NCBI GenBank assembly: GCA_019637875.1
Contig: JAHBUW010000007.1
Location: forward strand, 1-64,000
From: Pseudobdellovibrionaceae bacterium
GTDB taxonomy: Bacteria; Bdellovibrionota; Bdellovibrionia; Bdellovibrionales; Bdellovibrionaceae
DNA length: 64,000 nt
Direction of reading: 5' to 3'
The notes beneath the pieces are model-generated. The model saw nothing but the letters and a program-made list of their open reading frames with translations. It searched no databases and was not told the DNA's origin. Below are positions 41,995 through 50,623 of this stretch, piece by piece. A program made the translations under genes and the position numbers. Each line of letters starts with the position of its first letter. Within the stretch, counting starts at the first letter, position 1.

Positions 41995-42726
41995 ATGCAG
42001 CTCAAACCCGTGGGACATCTCAAAACCTGCTACCCCGACAAGTTCGGGGTGCCCCGTCAGCCCGGCCTCGTCGAGGCCGCGTGGGGTGAGTTGATCTTCG
42101 AGCGGGAGTGGCAGCCCGAGCTCGCGCTCGAAGGCATCGAAGAGTTCAGTCACCTCTGGCTCATCTTCGGCTTCCATAAGAACACGAATCAAGTTTACCG
42201 TCCGAAGGTGCATCCGCCGCGCCTGAAAGGCGGTTCCATCGGCGTGTTCGCGACCCGCAGTCCGCACCGCCCGAACGATCTGGGACTTTCGCTCGTGAAG
42301 CTCGAAAGGCGCGAGGGCGCGCGGCTTTGGGTCTCGGGGCCGGACCTGGTCGACGGGACGCCGATTTACGACGTGAAACCCTATCTTCCCATGGTGGAGT
42401 CGAAGCCCGATGCGCGCGCCGGCTGGGCGGCCCGCGCCGACGCGGTCCGGGCCGAAGTCGAATGGACTCCCGAAGCCCTGGTGGGGCTGGAAGCATGGAT
42501 GCGCCGCCGCCCAACGGCGGGGGAAAGGCTGAAGACCTTGATCGAAGAGAGCGTCGCTTTGGACCCGCGCCCCGTGGTTTACCGCGGGTTCGAGGGCGAA
42601 AAAGACGCGAAATATCGGCAGCTTCACGCGATCCGTATCGAAGGCGGGGACGTCCATTTCGAGTTCCCCGAGCCGAAACGCGCGCGCATCGTGAAGGTCG
42701 TCCCTCAATATACCAAGACTGAATAA
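41995..42726 (+). CDS. trmO: tRNA (adenine37-N6)-methyltransferase TrmO
   Basis: The product has 243 residues and belongs to the TsaA/YaeB family, which N6-methylates t6A37 of some tRNAs using SAM. Visible family blocks are MQLKPVGHLKTCYPDKFGVPRQ, SHLWLIFGFH, GVFATRSPHRPNDLGLS and GTPIYDVKPYLP. The ATG at 41995 fits the family; GAGG lies unusually close to it. The frame to 41953 has only a TTG. Length fits (about 235-245). Confidence 0.92.
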   Translation: MQLKPVGHLKTCYPDKFGVPRQPGLVEAAWGELIFEREWQPELALEGIEEFSHLWLIFGFHKNTNQVYRPKVHPPRLKGGSIGVFATRSPHRPNDLGLSLVKLERREGARLWVSGPDLVDGTPIYDVKPYLPMVESKPDARAGWAARADAVRAEVEWTPEALVGLEAWMRRRPTAGERLKTLIEESVALDPRPVVYRGFEGEKDAKYRQLHAIRIEGGDVHFEFPEPKRARIVKVVPQYTKTE

Positions 42727-42795
42727 TGTATTTTCATTGATCCCCGAGGCCCGCCCTTGCTAAGCGGTGAGGCAACCAAACACTGGGGGGATGAG

Positions 42796-43734
42796 ATGCG
42801 CCAGGTACCCGTACTGAGTCTGAAGGCCTTCACGGACGGAGCGGACAACGAACGCCGCCGTTTCATCGAACAACTCTATTCCGGCATCAAAGATTACGGC
42901 TTCATCATCCTGAAAGATCACGACGTTTCGTCGAGCTTGCTTCGCCAAGGCTACGATATTCTGGAGCGTTTCTACGCGCAGCCGACCGAAATCAAAAAGA
43001 AGTACGCGGGCGTCCACGGTGGACAGCGCGGCTACACTCCGTTCGGCACCGAACACGCGAAAAATGCGGCGGTCATGGACTTGAAAGAGTTCTGGCACGT
43101 CGGTCGTGAAGTTCCCGAAGGTCACAATTTGGCGAAGTACTATCCGAACAACGTTTGGCCCTCGGAGATTCCCGAGTTCCGTCCGACCTTCGAGCAGCTT
43201 TACTTCAAGCTCGAAGAAGCGGGCAAAGCGCTCCTGCAAGCGCTGACCTTGCCGCTCGACGTGCCCCAACACTACTTCGACAACATGGTGTCGGAGGGGA
43301 ACTCGATCCTGCGTCTGCTGCACTATCCGCCGATCCCCGCGGGCACCGATCCGCGCTGCCTGCGCGCGGCTCCGCATGAAGACATCAATCTGATCACGAT
43401 CTTGCCCGCCGCGACCGCGACGGGACTGCAACTGAAAGATCGCGATGGCACTTGGCTGGACGTTGACGCCGAGCCCGACACGCTGATCGTCGATGCGGGC
43501 GACATGCTCGCGCGGATCACGAATGAAGTCATTCCTTCGACCACGCACCAAGTGATCAACTCGCCGGAAGCCGGTCAGAAGAGCCGCTATTCGATGCCCT
43601 TCTTCATGCACCCGAATCCCGAGGCGATTTTGAGCTGCATCCCGAGCTGCCGGGGCGCGGGCGCGAAGTATCCCGATATCTCGTCGCATGATTTCCTCAT
43701 GCAACGTCTGCGCGAAATCGGGCTTTTGAAGTAG
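42796..43734 (+). CDS. 2-oxoglutarate/Fe(II) oxygenase, isopenicillin-N-synthase-like
   Basis: The product has 312 residues. The iron facial triad is HEDIN (His, Asp) and the distal His in TTHQVI. The 2-oxoglutarate-binding Arg is in the RYSMPFF stretch. The N-terminal DIOX_N-like domain (YGFIILKDHD, ILERFYAQP) marks it as isopenicillin-N-synthase-like. The substrate is unknown; no biosynthetic cluster surrounds it. ATG 42796 has GGGGGGATGAG before it; a longer frame from 42757 begins with TTG and is less likely. Confidence 0.9.
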   Translation: MRQVPVLSLKAFTDGADNERRRFIEQLYSGIKDYGFIILKDHDVSSSLLRQGYDILERFYAQPTEIKKKYAGVHGGQRGYTPFGTEHAKNAAVMDLKEFWHVGREVPEGHNLAKYYPNNVWPSEIPEFRPTFEQLYFKLEEAGKALLQALTLPLDVPQHYFDNMVSEGNSILRLLHYPPIPAGTDPRCLRAAPHEDINLITILPAATATGLQLKDRDGTWLDVDAEPDTLIVDAGDMLARITNEVIPSTTHQVINSPEAGQKSRYSMPFFMHPNPEAILSCIPSCRGAGAKYPDISSHDFLMQRLREIGLLK

Positions 43735-43798
43735 TCACCACTGCGTCGGGCGCGGAGTTCCGGATCTCGGAGGGGGAACGGGTTCCGCGCTCGATGAT

Positions 43799-44728
43799 TC
43801 AATCGAGCGGCGGGGGATTGTCGATCATCTCTTGGTAGTCCGCTCCGTAGCGGCCGTTCGGCACCAACATCGTCGCCAACCGCCAATTCGAAGTCGCCAG
43901 AATGAAACGTCCGTGGCCCACGCCCGGTGCGTAGGACCAAGTCGTGTTCACCGAGGCCGCATCGGGCCAGTAGTCCGCGCCGACATTCACGAGATAGCGT
44001 GCCGAGGCGCGATCATCGGCTCCGCTCGGATCGTCCAAGATCAAGCGGGTCTCCATCGAGACGAAGACCGCGCGGATATCTTGGGGTACGATCGTATTGT
44101 GCGTGCCGTAGCCGTGACCAAAATCCGGATAGGCCGGTTTGAAAGAAACGCCCGAGGATTCGTTCCTCATACCCATATTAGAAACGTGCGCGAACGGATA
44201 GGTCCACGTGTCGGTCCAGGGGAGGGCATCGTTTCGCAACTGGCTCCATGTCCGTGTTGACTGCGAAAGTACGAAGAGCTTCAGGTTGCGATACTGCACT
44301 CGCGTATTGGTGGCGGTGTTGCCGTCGGCCTCGAACACTTGCATCCACGTATTCAAGATGTAGCACCAATCGGGTTTCGTATGCGGGAACCACGAAGGAA
44401 TGTCGTCCTTGGCGGGGGACTGCATGATCGGTCCCGGTCCCCTTTGCCAATCGAATCGGATGTCGGGAATCGCGGCCTCGTGAGATGTCGCTTGTTGGCT
44501 CGTCACGATCGCTTGCATCTTGGCGGTCACTGCGGGGTCGATTGGAGTCGGTGAGGCCGCGGGAGTGGGTGTCGGAAGCGACGACTCGATATCGACATCC
44601 GTAAAGCCGTCCGCGGGCATTTTGCAGTTGATGAAGTTCGTCGCGACCAAAAACATGAACGCGCTCGTTGCCAGCAACTGTTGAATTCTATGTGAATCTG
44701 AACGTCCCACAGTCTCTTGTCGGTCCAT
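43799..44728 (-). CDS. Lipoprotein of unknown function
   Basis: The product has 309 residues. The N terminus has a hydrophobic stretch ending TNFINC (Cys35), an atypical lipobox similar to that of 39953. A Pro-Thr-rich linker (TPTPAASPTP) precedes a globular region with aromatic patches. No family is recognised. The start ATG 44728 leaves 17 charged residues before the hydrophobic part, so a shorter start is also possible. Confidence 0.6.
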   Translation of the reverse strand: MDRQETVGRSDSHRIQQLLATSAFMFLVATNFINCKMPADGFTDVDIESSLPTPTPAASPTPIDPAVTAKMQAIVTSQQATSHEAAIPDIRFDWQRGPGPIMQSPAKDDIPSWFPHTKPDWCYILNTWMQVFEADGNTATNTRVQYRNLKLFVLSQSTRTWSQLRNDALPWTDTWTYPFAHVSNMGMRNESSGVSFKPAYPDFGHGYGTHNTIVPQDIRAVFVSMETRLILDDPSGADDRASARYLVNVGADYWPDAASVNTTWSYAPGVGHGRFILATSNWRLATMLVPNGRYGADYQEMIDNPPPLD

Positions 44729-44826
44729 CAGTCTAAAGGCTAGAGGAGGATAAAAAGGACTTCTGCGATTCGATCTTGAATCCTGGATTTCGTATCGGAA
44801 AATGGAGTTCTTTGCGGAGGGAGTTC

Positions 44827-45972
44827 ATGAAAGCCGGCCTTTTTTTTCTCATTTTGATTTGTGCGGTTTTTGAGACATCCTGGACTCTCGCGGCGTGCAC
44901 CTCCCCCACTGCGGCTGAAGGTGTCCGAAACTATTTTTCGGACGACAAGAAATACAAGCTGTGCGCGCGCGATGTCTGGAACGATTTCGTCACGACGGGG
45001 ACTCTCACCTCCTGCTCCAAAGAGGCCGAGATTGAATATGATCCGGCGCAGACGGCATTCAAATACTGTAATGGTTCGAATTGGGTGAGGATCCTTGACG
45101 TCGATGCCGGCTTGGGGAGCGCATGTTCGGTGCAAGGGCGGCAAGAGTACAACGCAACGACCAAAGAGCTTCTTTATTGTGACGGCACCAACTGGCGAAC
45201 CATGGCTTCGGCTTTCTGTCCGACGGGTTATATCCGGGTTCCGGGAGATGTCACGTTCGGGACTTCGAATTTCTGTGTGGCCAAATATGAAATGAAAAAC
45301 GTGAGCGGAGTCGCTACCTCCGTTCCCGCTGGAACCCCTTGGGGCAGTATCACGCGCAATGGTGCGCGGACCCAGTGCGCGAACTTGGGCACGGGTTACC
45401 GGCTGATCTCCAATGCGGAGTGGATGACCATCGCTCGCAACATCGAGCTCGATGCGCGCAACTGGTCGGGTGGCAGCGTAGGCAGCGGAGCCGTGAATCG
45501 TGGCAATACGGAAAACGGCGGTTTGCAAGCGGCTTCCGCGAACGACAATCAATCCTGCCTTGGTACGGGCCAAACCTGCGATCTGTCGACGTGGAACCGT
45601 TTGCGACGAACGCATTGGCTATCGAATAACCGGGTGATTTGGGATTTGTCGGGCAATATCCGCGAAATGATTTATGATGATTTCTCGAGTTTGGGGACCT
45701 CGCCGACCTTCGTTTCCGGGGTGGATGTTTGGGTCGAGCATAGTACCTTGTCGGCGACGAATCGTACGCTTCTTTCGCCCTCGTCGAGTTCACGAAATGC
45801 CGCTGAGGGCATGGGACGTGCGCAAGGACAAAGTGCCAGCGCCGTTCTGGTCGAGCGCGGAGGCGCGCAAAATTTCTGGGACTCCGCCGGGATCTACACG
45901 GTCTTGATCTCAGGTGATGCCACGGGATCGAATTTCTATCTTATCGGATTCAGGTGTACCTATACTCCCTAG
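44827..45972 (+). CDS. Secreted FGE-fold protein, paralogue
   Basis: The product has 381 residues with a signal peptide ending TLAA. Two short repeats of the type YxxxxxxxxYCNGxNW (AFKYCNGSNW and LLYCDGTNW) come first. An FGE/SUMF1-like C-terminal region follows, with FCVAKYEMKN, GYRLISNAEW, WDLSGNIREM and the end IGFRCTYTP. It is clearly paralogous to 14538-15527. FGE catalytic Cys are not evident, so enzyme function is not claimed. ATG 44827 has GGAGGG at 4-5 bases; the frame to 44776 is not preferred. Confidence 0.75.
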   Translation: MKAGLFFLILICAVFETSWTLAACTSPTAAEGVRNYFSDDKKYKLCARDVWNDFVTTGTLTSCSKEAEIEYDPAQTAFKYCNGSNWVRILDVDAGLGSACSVQGRQEYNATTKELLYCDGTNWRTMASAFCPTGYIRVPGDVTFGTSNFCVAKYEMKNVSGVATSVPAGTPWGSITRNGARTQCANLGTGYRLISNAEWMTIARNIELDARNWSGGSVGSGAVNRGNTENGGLQAASANDNQSCLGTGQTCDLSTWNRLRRTHWLSNNRVIWDLSGNIREMIYDDFSSLGTSPTFVSGVDVWVEHSTLSATNRTLLSPSSSSRNAAEGMGRAQGQSASAVLVERGGAQNFWDSAGIYTVLISGDATGSNFYLIGFRCTYTP

Positions 45973-47048
45973 TACAGCATGAGCTTCGCGGTCTCGAGGA
46001 GCGCGTAGTCCAACCAGCGATTCGAGCCGATGGGCGTGTAGTCGTTGTGGATGTAACCCATGTGGCCGCCGACCTGCTCCATGTGCAGATGCACGTCTTT
46101 GGACAAATCGGTCTTCAAGAAGTCGCTGCCGTCGATGAACGGATCGTCCGCGCTGGTCAGAATGATCGTCTGGCGATCGATCTTGGTCAGATGACTGCGC
46201 GAGCTGCAATTCGTGTAATACTCCATCGCGCTTTTGAAGCCGCCCACGGGGGCCGTGAAGTAGTTGTCGAATGCGCCGATGGAGTTGAACCAGCTCATGG
46301 AGGGCGGCGCTTTCATCAAGCCGTCGCGATCCATGTCGCGAATCAAGACTTGCAGGTACGACATGAAGTAGACCGCGTAGGCCTTGTTCGACCACGCGTC
46401 GAACCACTCGGTGGTTTTTTGCAGATTGATCGGTGGATTCACCGCGATCGCGTAATCGGGAAGATCCAGGGGATGTTTCGCTTCCGCCTGGGCGAATTCG
46501 TCGAGCGTGAAGACGTTCAGACCCGGCAGCACGCGGCTCATCAGCAAAAGCAGCGCGTTCGCGCTCATGGAGAAACCGATCGCCATGATTTTTTTGCCGG
46601 GGAATTCGGTGCGCAGACGTTTGATCACGGCGCCCAAGTCGCCGGACTTCCCGCTGTGGTAAGGCTCGCGCGCCAGTCCCTTGCCTTCGCCGCAGTTACG
46701 GTGGTTCATCAGACAGACGGAGTATTTTTCGCGCAAAAATTCGTGCGCCACGCGCTGCATGTACTTCGATTGCGCCGAGCCCGCCAGGCCGTGGAATAAA
46801 ACGACGACGCAGTCCGAATCTTGATCGTAGAGGCGACAAACGACGCGGTCGCCGTCGGGCAGTCCGACTTCCAGGCGACGGCCCGGCTGACGAATGCTGG
46901 GTGACCACAACATCTCCCCCAGGATCGTCTGCGAGTGACGATCCGGAGCCCACAGCGGCGGCTCACATGGCAATAGGGGAAGGACTTTGTTCATCGTAAA
47001 TCCACTTGAATGGTTGAACACCCAGGGCTCTCCCTTTAGATTTGCCAT
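45969..47048 (-). CDS. YheT-like alpha/beta hydrolase
   Basis: The product has 359 residues in the alpha/beta-hydrolase fold. The oxyanion block FHGLAGSAQSKYM and the second block MNHRNCGEG are those of the YheT family. The nucleophile is Ser in GFSMSANALL, where YheT usually has GFSLGGN. The Asp is in SADDPFID, and the distal His in GGHMGYI. Substrate unknown; relatives act on esters or lipids. The RBS GAGGTCCT supports the start at 47048. It overlaps the convergent FGE-fold gene by 4 bases. Confidence 0.85.
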   Translation of the reverse strand: MANLKGEPWVFNHSSGFTMNKVLPLLPCEPPLWAPDRHSQTILGEMLWSPSIRQPGRRLEVGLPDGDRVVCRLYDQDSDCVVVLFHGLAGSAQSKYMQRVAHEFLREKYSVCLMNHRNCGEGKGLAREPYHSGKSGDLGAVIKRLRTEFPGKKIMAIGFSMSANALLLLMSRVLPGLNVFTLDEFAQAEAKHPLDLPDYAIAVNPPINLQKTTEWFDAWSNKAYAVYFMSYLQVLIRDMDRDGLMKAPPSMSWFNSIGAFDNYFTAPVGGFKSAMEYYTNCSSRSHLTKIDRQTIILTSADDPFIDGSDFLKTDLSKDVHLHMEQVGGHMGYIHNDYTPIGSNRWLDYALLETAKLMLY

Positions 47049-47109
47049 AGGACCTCATTTCTTTCAATGCGGACCGCGTTCAGCCCATGGGCTGGTAAGG
47101 ATTTCGTAA

Positions 47110-47919
47110 GTGTCGGACGCCTCCTCCCCATCCCTTTCTCGTGAGCCGAAACCCTGGAAAAAAGGGCTCATCGCCGTGGCGTTGATCGTCGTGGTCTTGG
47201 GGGTGTTTTTGCTGGTCCGGCCCTCGGGGAACGAATCCGTCCCGTCGCCGACCGCAGGCGATATCGCCGCGAGCGGCCCCACGGGCGCGCCGATCAAAGA
47301 GTCCTCGTCCGTCGGAGCGATGCTGGGCGCCCTCGAGGCGAAGCCGATGACTCCCGGCGAAGGTATCCCCACGGACATTCTGGAAGAGATGCAGCGCTGT
47401 TTGCGCGCGCCGGAGCTTTCGGCCGAGGGCTTGGGTGAACCTAAGGAGGCCTCGGCGACGCCGGACCCCGTGCGGGTTTTACGGACCGAGGAAGCCCTCG
47501 TCGAGATCGAAAAGGATCTTGGCCCCGCGATGATGCAAGGGGATCTCTGGACGGATTGGATCGTGCGTCTGCCGGAAGGCATGGACCGTAAGGTTCATCT
47601 GGAAAACATCGAAGACGAGGGAGGGCGGATTCGGCAGAACCTTTCGCTTTTCCAAATCGATCAAAGCGGTAAGGCGATGCGGATTCCGCTGACCGAAGCC
47701 GAAGAACTCAATCCCGATATGGTGATGATTTCGAATCTACTGAACGAGGGCGAGATCCATCGCAAAGAAACGTCACGCTACTATCAGTTCGCCGGCGGGG
47801 AGCGTTTGGAGCTGATCGAGCTCGACGGTCAACCGACCGAGCTCGAAATCGTTCGCGGCGAAATCTTTTTCCGCTGCGACAAGATGGAAGGCACCGAGAA
47901 CTGCACCTGCATCCGTTAG
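47110..47919 (+). CDS. Single-pass membrane protein, unknown
   Basis: The product has 269 residues with a GTG start preceded by AAGGA. One transmembrane helix (about 20-37, LIAVALIVVVLGVFLLV) is followed by a mostly acidic extracytoplasmic region. There is a Cys pair near the end (RCDKMEGTENCTC). No family is recognised. It overlaps the convergent valS 3' end by four bases. Confidence 0.65.
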   Translation: MSDASSPSLSREPKPWKKGLIAVALIVVVLGVFLLVRPSGNESVPSPTAGDIAASGPTGAPIKESSSVGAMLGALEAKPMTPGEGIPTDILEEMQRCLRAPELSAEGLGEPKEASATPDPVRVLRTEEALVEIEKDLGPAMMQGDLWTDWIVRLPEGMDRKVHLENIEDEGGRIRQNLSLFQIDQSGKAMRIPLTEAEELNPDMVMISNLLNEGEIHRKETSRYYQFAGGERLELIELDGQPTELEIVRGEIFFRCDKMEGTENCTCIR

Positions 47920-50615
47920 GATTGCAGGCGGGTCAGCGATTCCCGTAGGGTGACGACCTGATTGCGGGCGTCTTCCAAAAGTTTGCGGTCGGCTTCGACG
48001 ACCTCTTCGGCCGCGTTCTTCACGAAGTTTTCGTTGTTCAAACGTCCCGAAAGCATCGCGATGTCTTTGTTCGCCTTCTCGATGGTCTTTTCGATACGTT
48101 TGATCTCTTCCTCGATGTTCACGAGGCCTTCCAGCGGGATGATGACTTTCACGGTCGACTGTTCGCTTTGGCAGAGTGCCACCGCGCACTTCGACAGCGA
48201 GCCTTCGGCGCCGATGTCGAGAGTTTCCAGACGGGCCATGGCCATGATCGAACCCTTGTGCGCGCCCAGAACTTTCTGTGCGAAATCGTCCGACGGTGCC
48301 ATGCGCACGTTGATCTTCACGGCGGGCGAGATCCGATTTTCCCCACGGATGTTACGGATCGCCGAGACGACGTCCTTGATCAAATCCACTTCGCGTGCGG
48401 CCGCATCCGAACCGAGCGCGAGCAGATCGCGATCGTTGCGTGCGGTCGGGTACTGGTCGACGATGCAAGCTTCGCCTTTCAGCGGGAGCTTTTGGTAAAG
48501 CTCTTCGGTGATGAAGGGTGCCAGCGGGTGCAGAAGGCGCATGATCCGGTTGAGGACCAAAGCCATGACCGTTTGGGTCGCCTGCTTTTCCGCGGGCGAT
48601 CCCGAGGCGTAGATGGGCTTACAGAACTCGATGTACCAGTCGCAGAAGTCGTACCACACGAAGCTGTAGAGCGCCGAGGCCGCGTCCGAGAAGCGGGTTT
48701 GCTCCAGTGCTTCGTCGACGGCTTTCATGGTTGTGCCGAGCTTCGTGAGGATCCACTGATCGTAAGGCGAAAGATTCGCTTTTTGCGGCAACATCTTCGC
48801 GCCCTCGGGGCCGGGCTGGAAGTCCTGCAGCGAGCCGAGCGCGAAACGGGTCGCGTTCCAGATCTTGTTCATGAAGTTGCGGTAGCCTTCGGTCCGCTGT
48901 TCGCTGAACTTGAAGTCCTTTCCGCCGTGCATGTGCGCCAGGAACGAGAAGCGGAGGGCGTCCGCGCCGTACTTTTCGATCAGCTCCACGGGATCGACCG
49001 AGTTGCCGGTCGACTTGGACATCTTGCGGCCCTGGGCATCGCGGACGATGCCGTGCAGGTAGACGTGACGGAAGGGGACGTCGCGACGGAACTCGAGTCC
49101 CATCATCACCATACGCGCCACCCAGAAGAACAGGATGTCGTGTCCGGTGATCAGGAAGTTCGTCGGGTAGAAGGTTTTGAGCGCTTCGGTCTCTTCCGGC
49201 CAACCCATCGTCGAGAACGGCCAAAGCGCCGAGCTGAACCAGGTGTCGAGGACGTCTTCATCCTGCGCGATCGTGGGTTTACCGCACTTTTCGCAGGAGT
49301 GCGGATCTTCTTCGGCGACGGTGATGTGTTCACACGAGGTACAGAACCACGCGGGAATACGGTGACCCCACCACAGCTGGCGCGAGATGCACCAGTCCTC
49401 GATGATCGACATCCAGTGCAGGTAAACCTTCGTCCAATTTTCGGGTTCGATTTTGATCGTGCCGGATTCGACCACGCGCTGGGCGGGGACGGCGAGGTGT
49501 TCGGTCTTCACGAACCACTGCTCCGACAAGAAGGGCTCCACGACCGCGCCCGAGCGCGAGCAGTGACCCACGTTCAGCGAGTGCGGCTCTTCTTTTTCGA
49601 AGAGTTCCTTGGCCTTCAGGTCTTCCAGAACTTTTTTGCGCGCTTCCACCACCGAGAGACCTTGGTAGGGACCCGCGTTTTCGTTCAGCAGCGTCTGTTT
49701 GGTCAGGATGTTGATGAACGGCAGCTTGTGCGTCTTCCCGATCTTGTAGTCGTTGAAGTCGTGCGCGGGCGTGATCTTCACGACGCCCGAGCCGAACGCG
49801 GGATCAACGTAGGTGTCCGCGATGATCGGGATCTTGCGGTTCAAGAGCGGCAGGATCACGTTTTTACCGATGAGGTGTTTGTAACGTTCGTCATCGGGAT
49901 GCACGCAGACGGCGGTATCGCCGAGGAGCGTTTCCGGACGCGTGGTCGCGATGATCAGCTGTGCCGATCCGTCTTCAAGCGGATAGCGGATGTGCCACAT
50001 CGAGCCTTTGACGGTCTTGTGTTCGACTTCGAGATCCGAGATCGCGGTCTCGAGCGGTCCCGACCAGTTCACAAGGCGCTGACCGCGATAGATCCAGCCT
50101 TTTTTGTAAAGCGAAACGAAGGTTTTACGGACGGCTTTGGAAACGCCGGGGTCCAGCGTGAAGACCGCGCGGTCCCAGTCGCAAGAATCGCCGAGCTGGC
50201 GCATTTGATTGTAAATGCGGTTGCCGTACTGATTCTTCCAAGCCCAGACGCGCTCGACGAATTTTTCGCGGCCCAGGCCGTGACGGGTGAGACCTTCTTT
50301 TTTGAGTTCCTTTTCGACCACCGACTGGGTCGCGATGCCCGCGTGATCCGTTCCCGGCAACCACATGGCATTGAAGCCGCTCATACGTTTCCAGCGGATC
50401 AAACAATCCTGGATGGTATGATCGAGCGCGTGCCCCAAGTGCAGAAAGCCGGTGACGTTCGGCGGGGGCAGGATGATCGAGAACGGAGGCTTGGTGCTTT
50501 GATCTTGAGCTTTGAAGTAGCCGCTCTTTTCCCACCAGCCGTAGATACGTGCTTCCACATCGGTGGGATTATAGCGATCGGACAGAGCTTGCGCGGACTT
50601 TTCATTCGACGACAT
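47916..50615 (-). CDS. valS: Valyl-tRNA synthetase
   Basis: This class Ia aminoacyl-tRNA synthetase has 899 residues, near the family norm. The HIGH motif is HLGH in PPNVTGFLHLGH (59-62) and the KMSKS motif is at about 531-535 (GRKMSKSTGN). An editing domain lies between them, and the C-terminal coiled coil is typical. It begins 8 bases after the outer-membrane-like gene and is probably co-transcribed with it. Confidence 0.98.
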   Translation of the reverse strand: MSSNEKSAQALSDRYNPTDVEARIYGWWEKSGYFKAQDQSTKPPFSIILPPPNVTGFLHLGHALDHTIQDCLIRWKRMSGFNAMWLPGTDHAGIATQSVVEKELKKEGLTRHGLGREKFVERVWAWKNQYGNRIYNQMRQLGDSCDWDRAVFTLDPGVSKAVRKTFVSLYKKGWIYRGQRLVNWSGPLETAISDLEVEHKTVKGSMWHIRYPLEDGSAQLIIATTRPETLLGDTAVCVHPDDERYKHLIGKNVILPLLNRKIPIIADTYVDPAFGSGVVKITPAHDFNDYKIGKTHKLPFINILTKQTLLNENAGPYQGLSVVEARKKVLEDLKAKELFEKEEPHSLNVGHCSRSGAVVEPFLSEQWFVKTEHLAVPAQRVVESGTIKIEPENWTKVYLHWMSIIEDWCISRQLWWGHRIPAWFCTSCEHITVAEEDPHSCEKCGKPTIAQDEDVLDTWFSSALWPFSTMGWPEETEALKTFYPTNFLITGHDILFFWVARMVMMGLEFRRDVPFRHVYLHGIVRDAQGRKMSKSTGNSVDPVELIEKYGADALRFSFLAHMHGGKDFKFSEQRTEGYRNFMNKIWNATRFALGSLQDFQPGPEGAKMLPQKANLSPYDQWILTKLGTTMKAVDEALEQTRFSDAASALYSFVWYDFCDWYIEFCKPIYASGSPAEKQATQTVMALVLNRIMRLLHPLAPFITEELYQKLPLKGEACIVDQYPTARNDRDLLALGSDAAAREVDLIKDVVSAIRNIRGENRISPAVKINVRMAPSDDFAQKVLGAHKGSIMAMARLETLDIGAEGSLSKCAVALCQSEQSTVKVIIPLEGLVNIEEEIKRIEKTIEKANKDIAMLSGRLNNENFVKNAAEEVVEADRKLLEDARNQVVTLRESLTRLQS

Positions 50616-50623
50616 GGAAACCC

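Noticed and set aside
43750-43790. GCGCGGA/TCCGCGC hairpin as a terminator between convergent genes
   Set aside because: It is a 7-bp stem with a long loop and no T run. It could assist termination, but the support is too weak for a feature.
14538-45972. Sulfatase maturation enzymes (true FGE)
   Set aside because: No sulfatase gene is nearby and the catalytic Cys are not visible, so I call only the fold.
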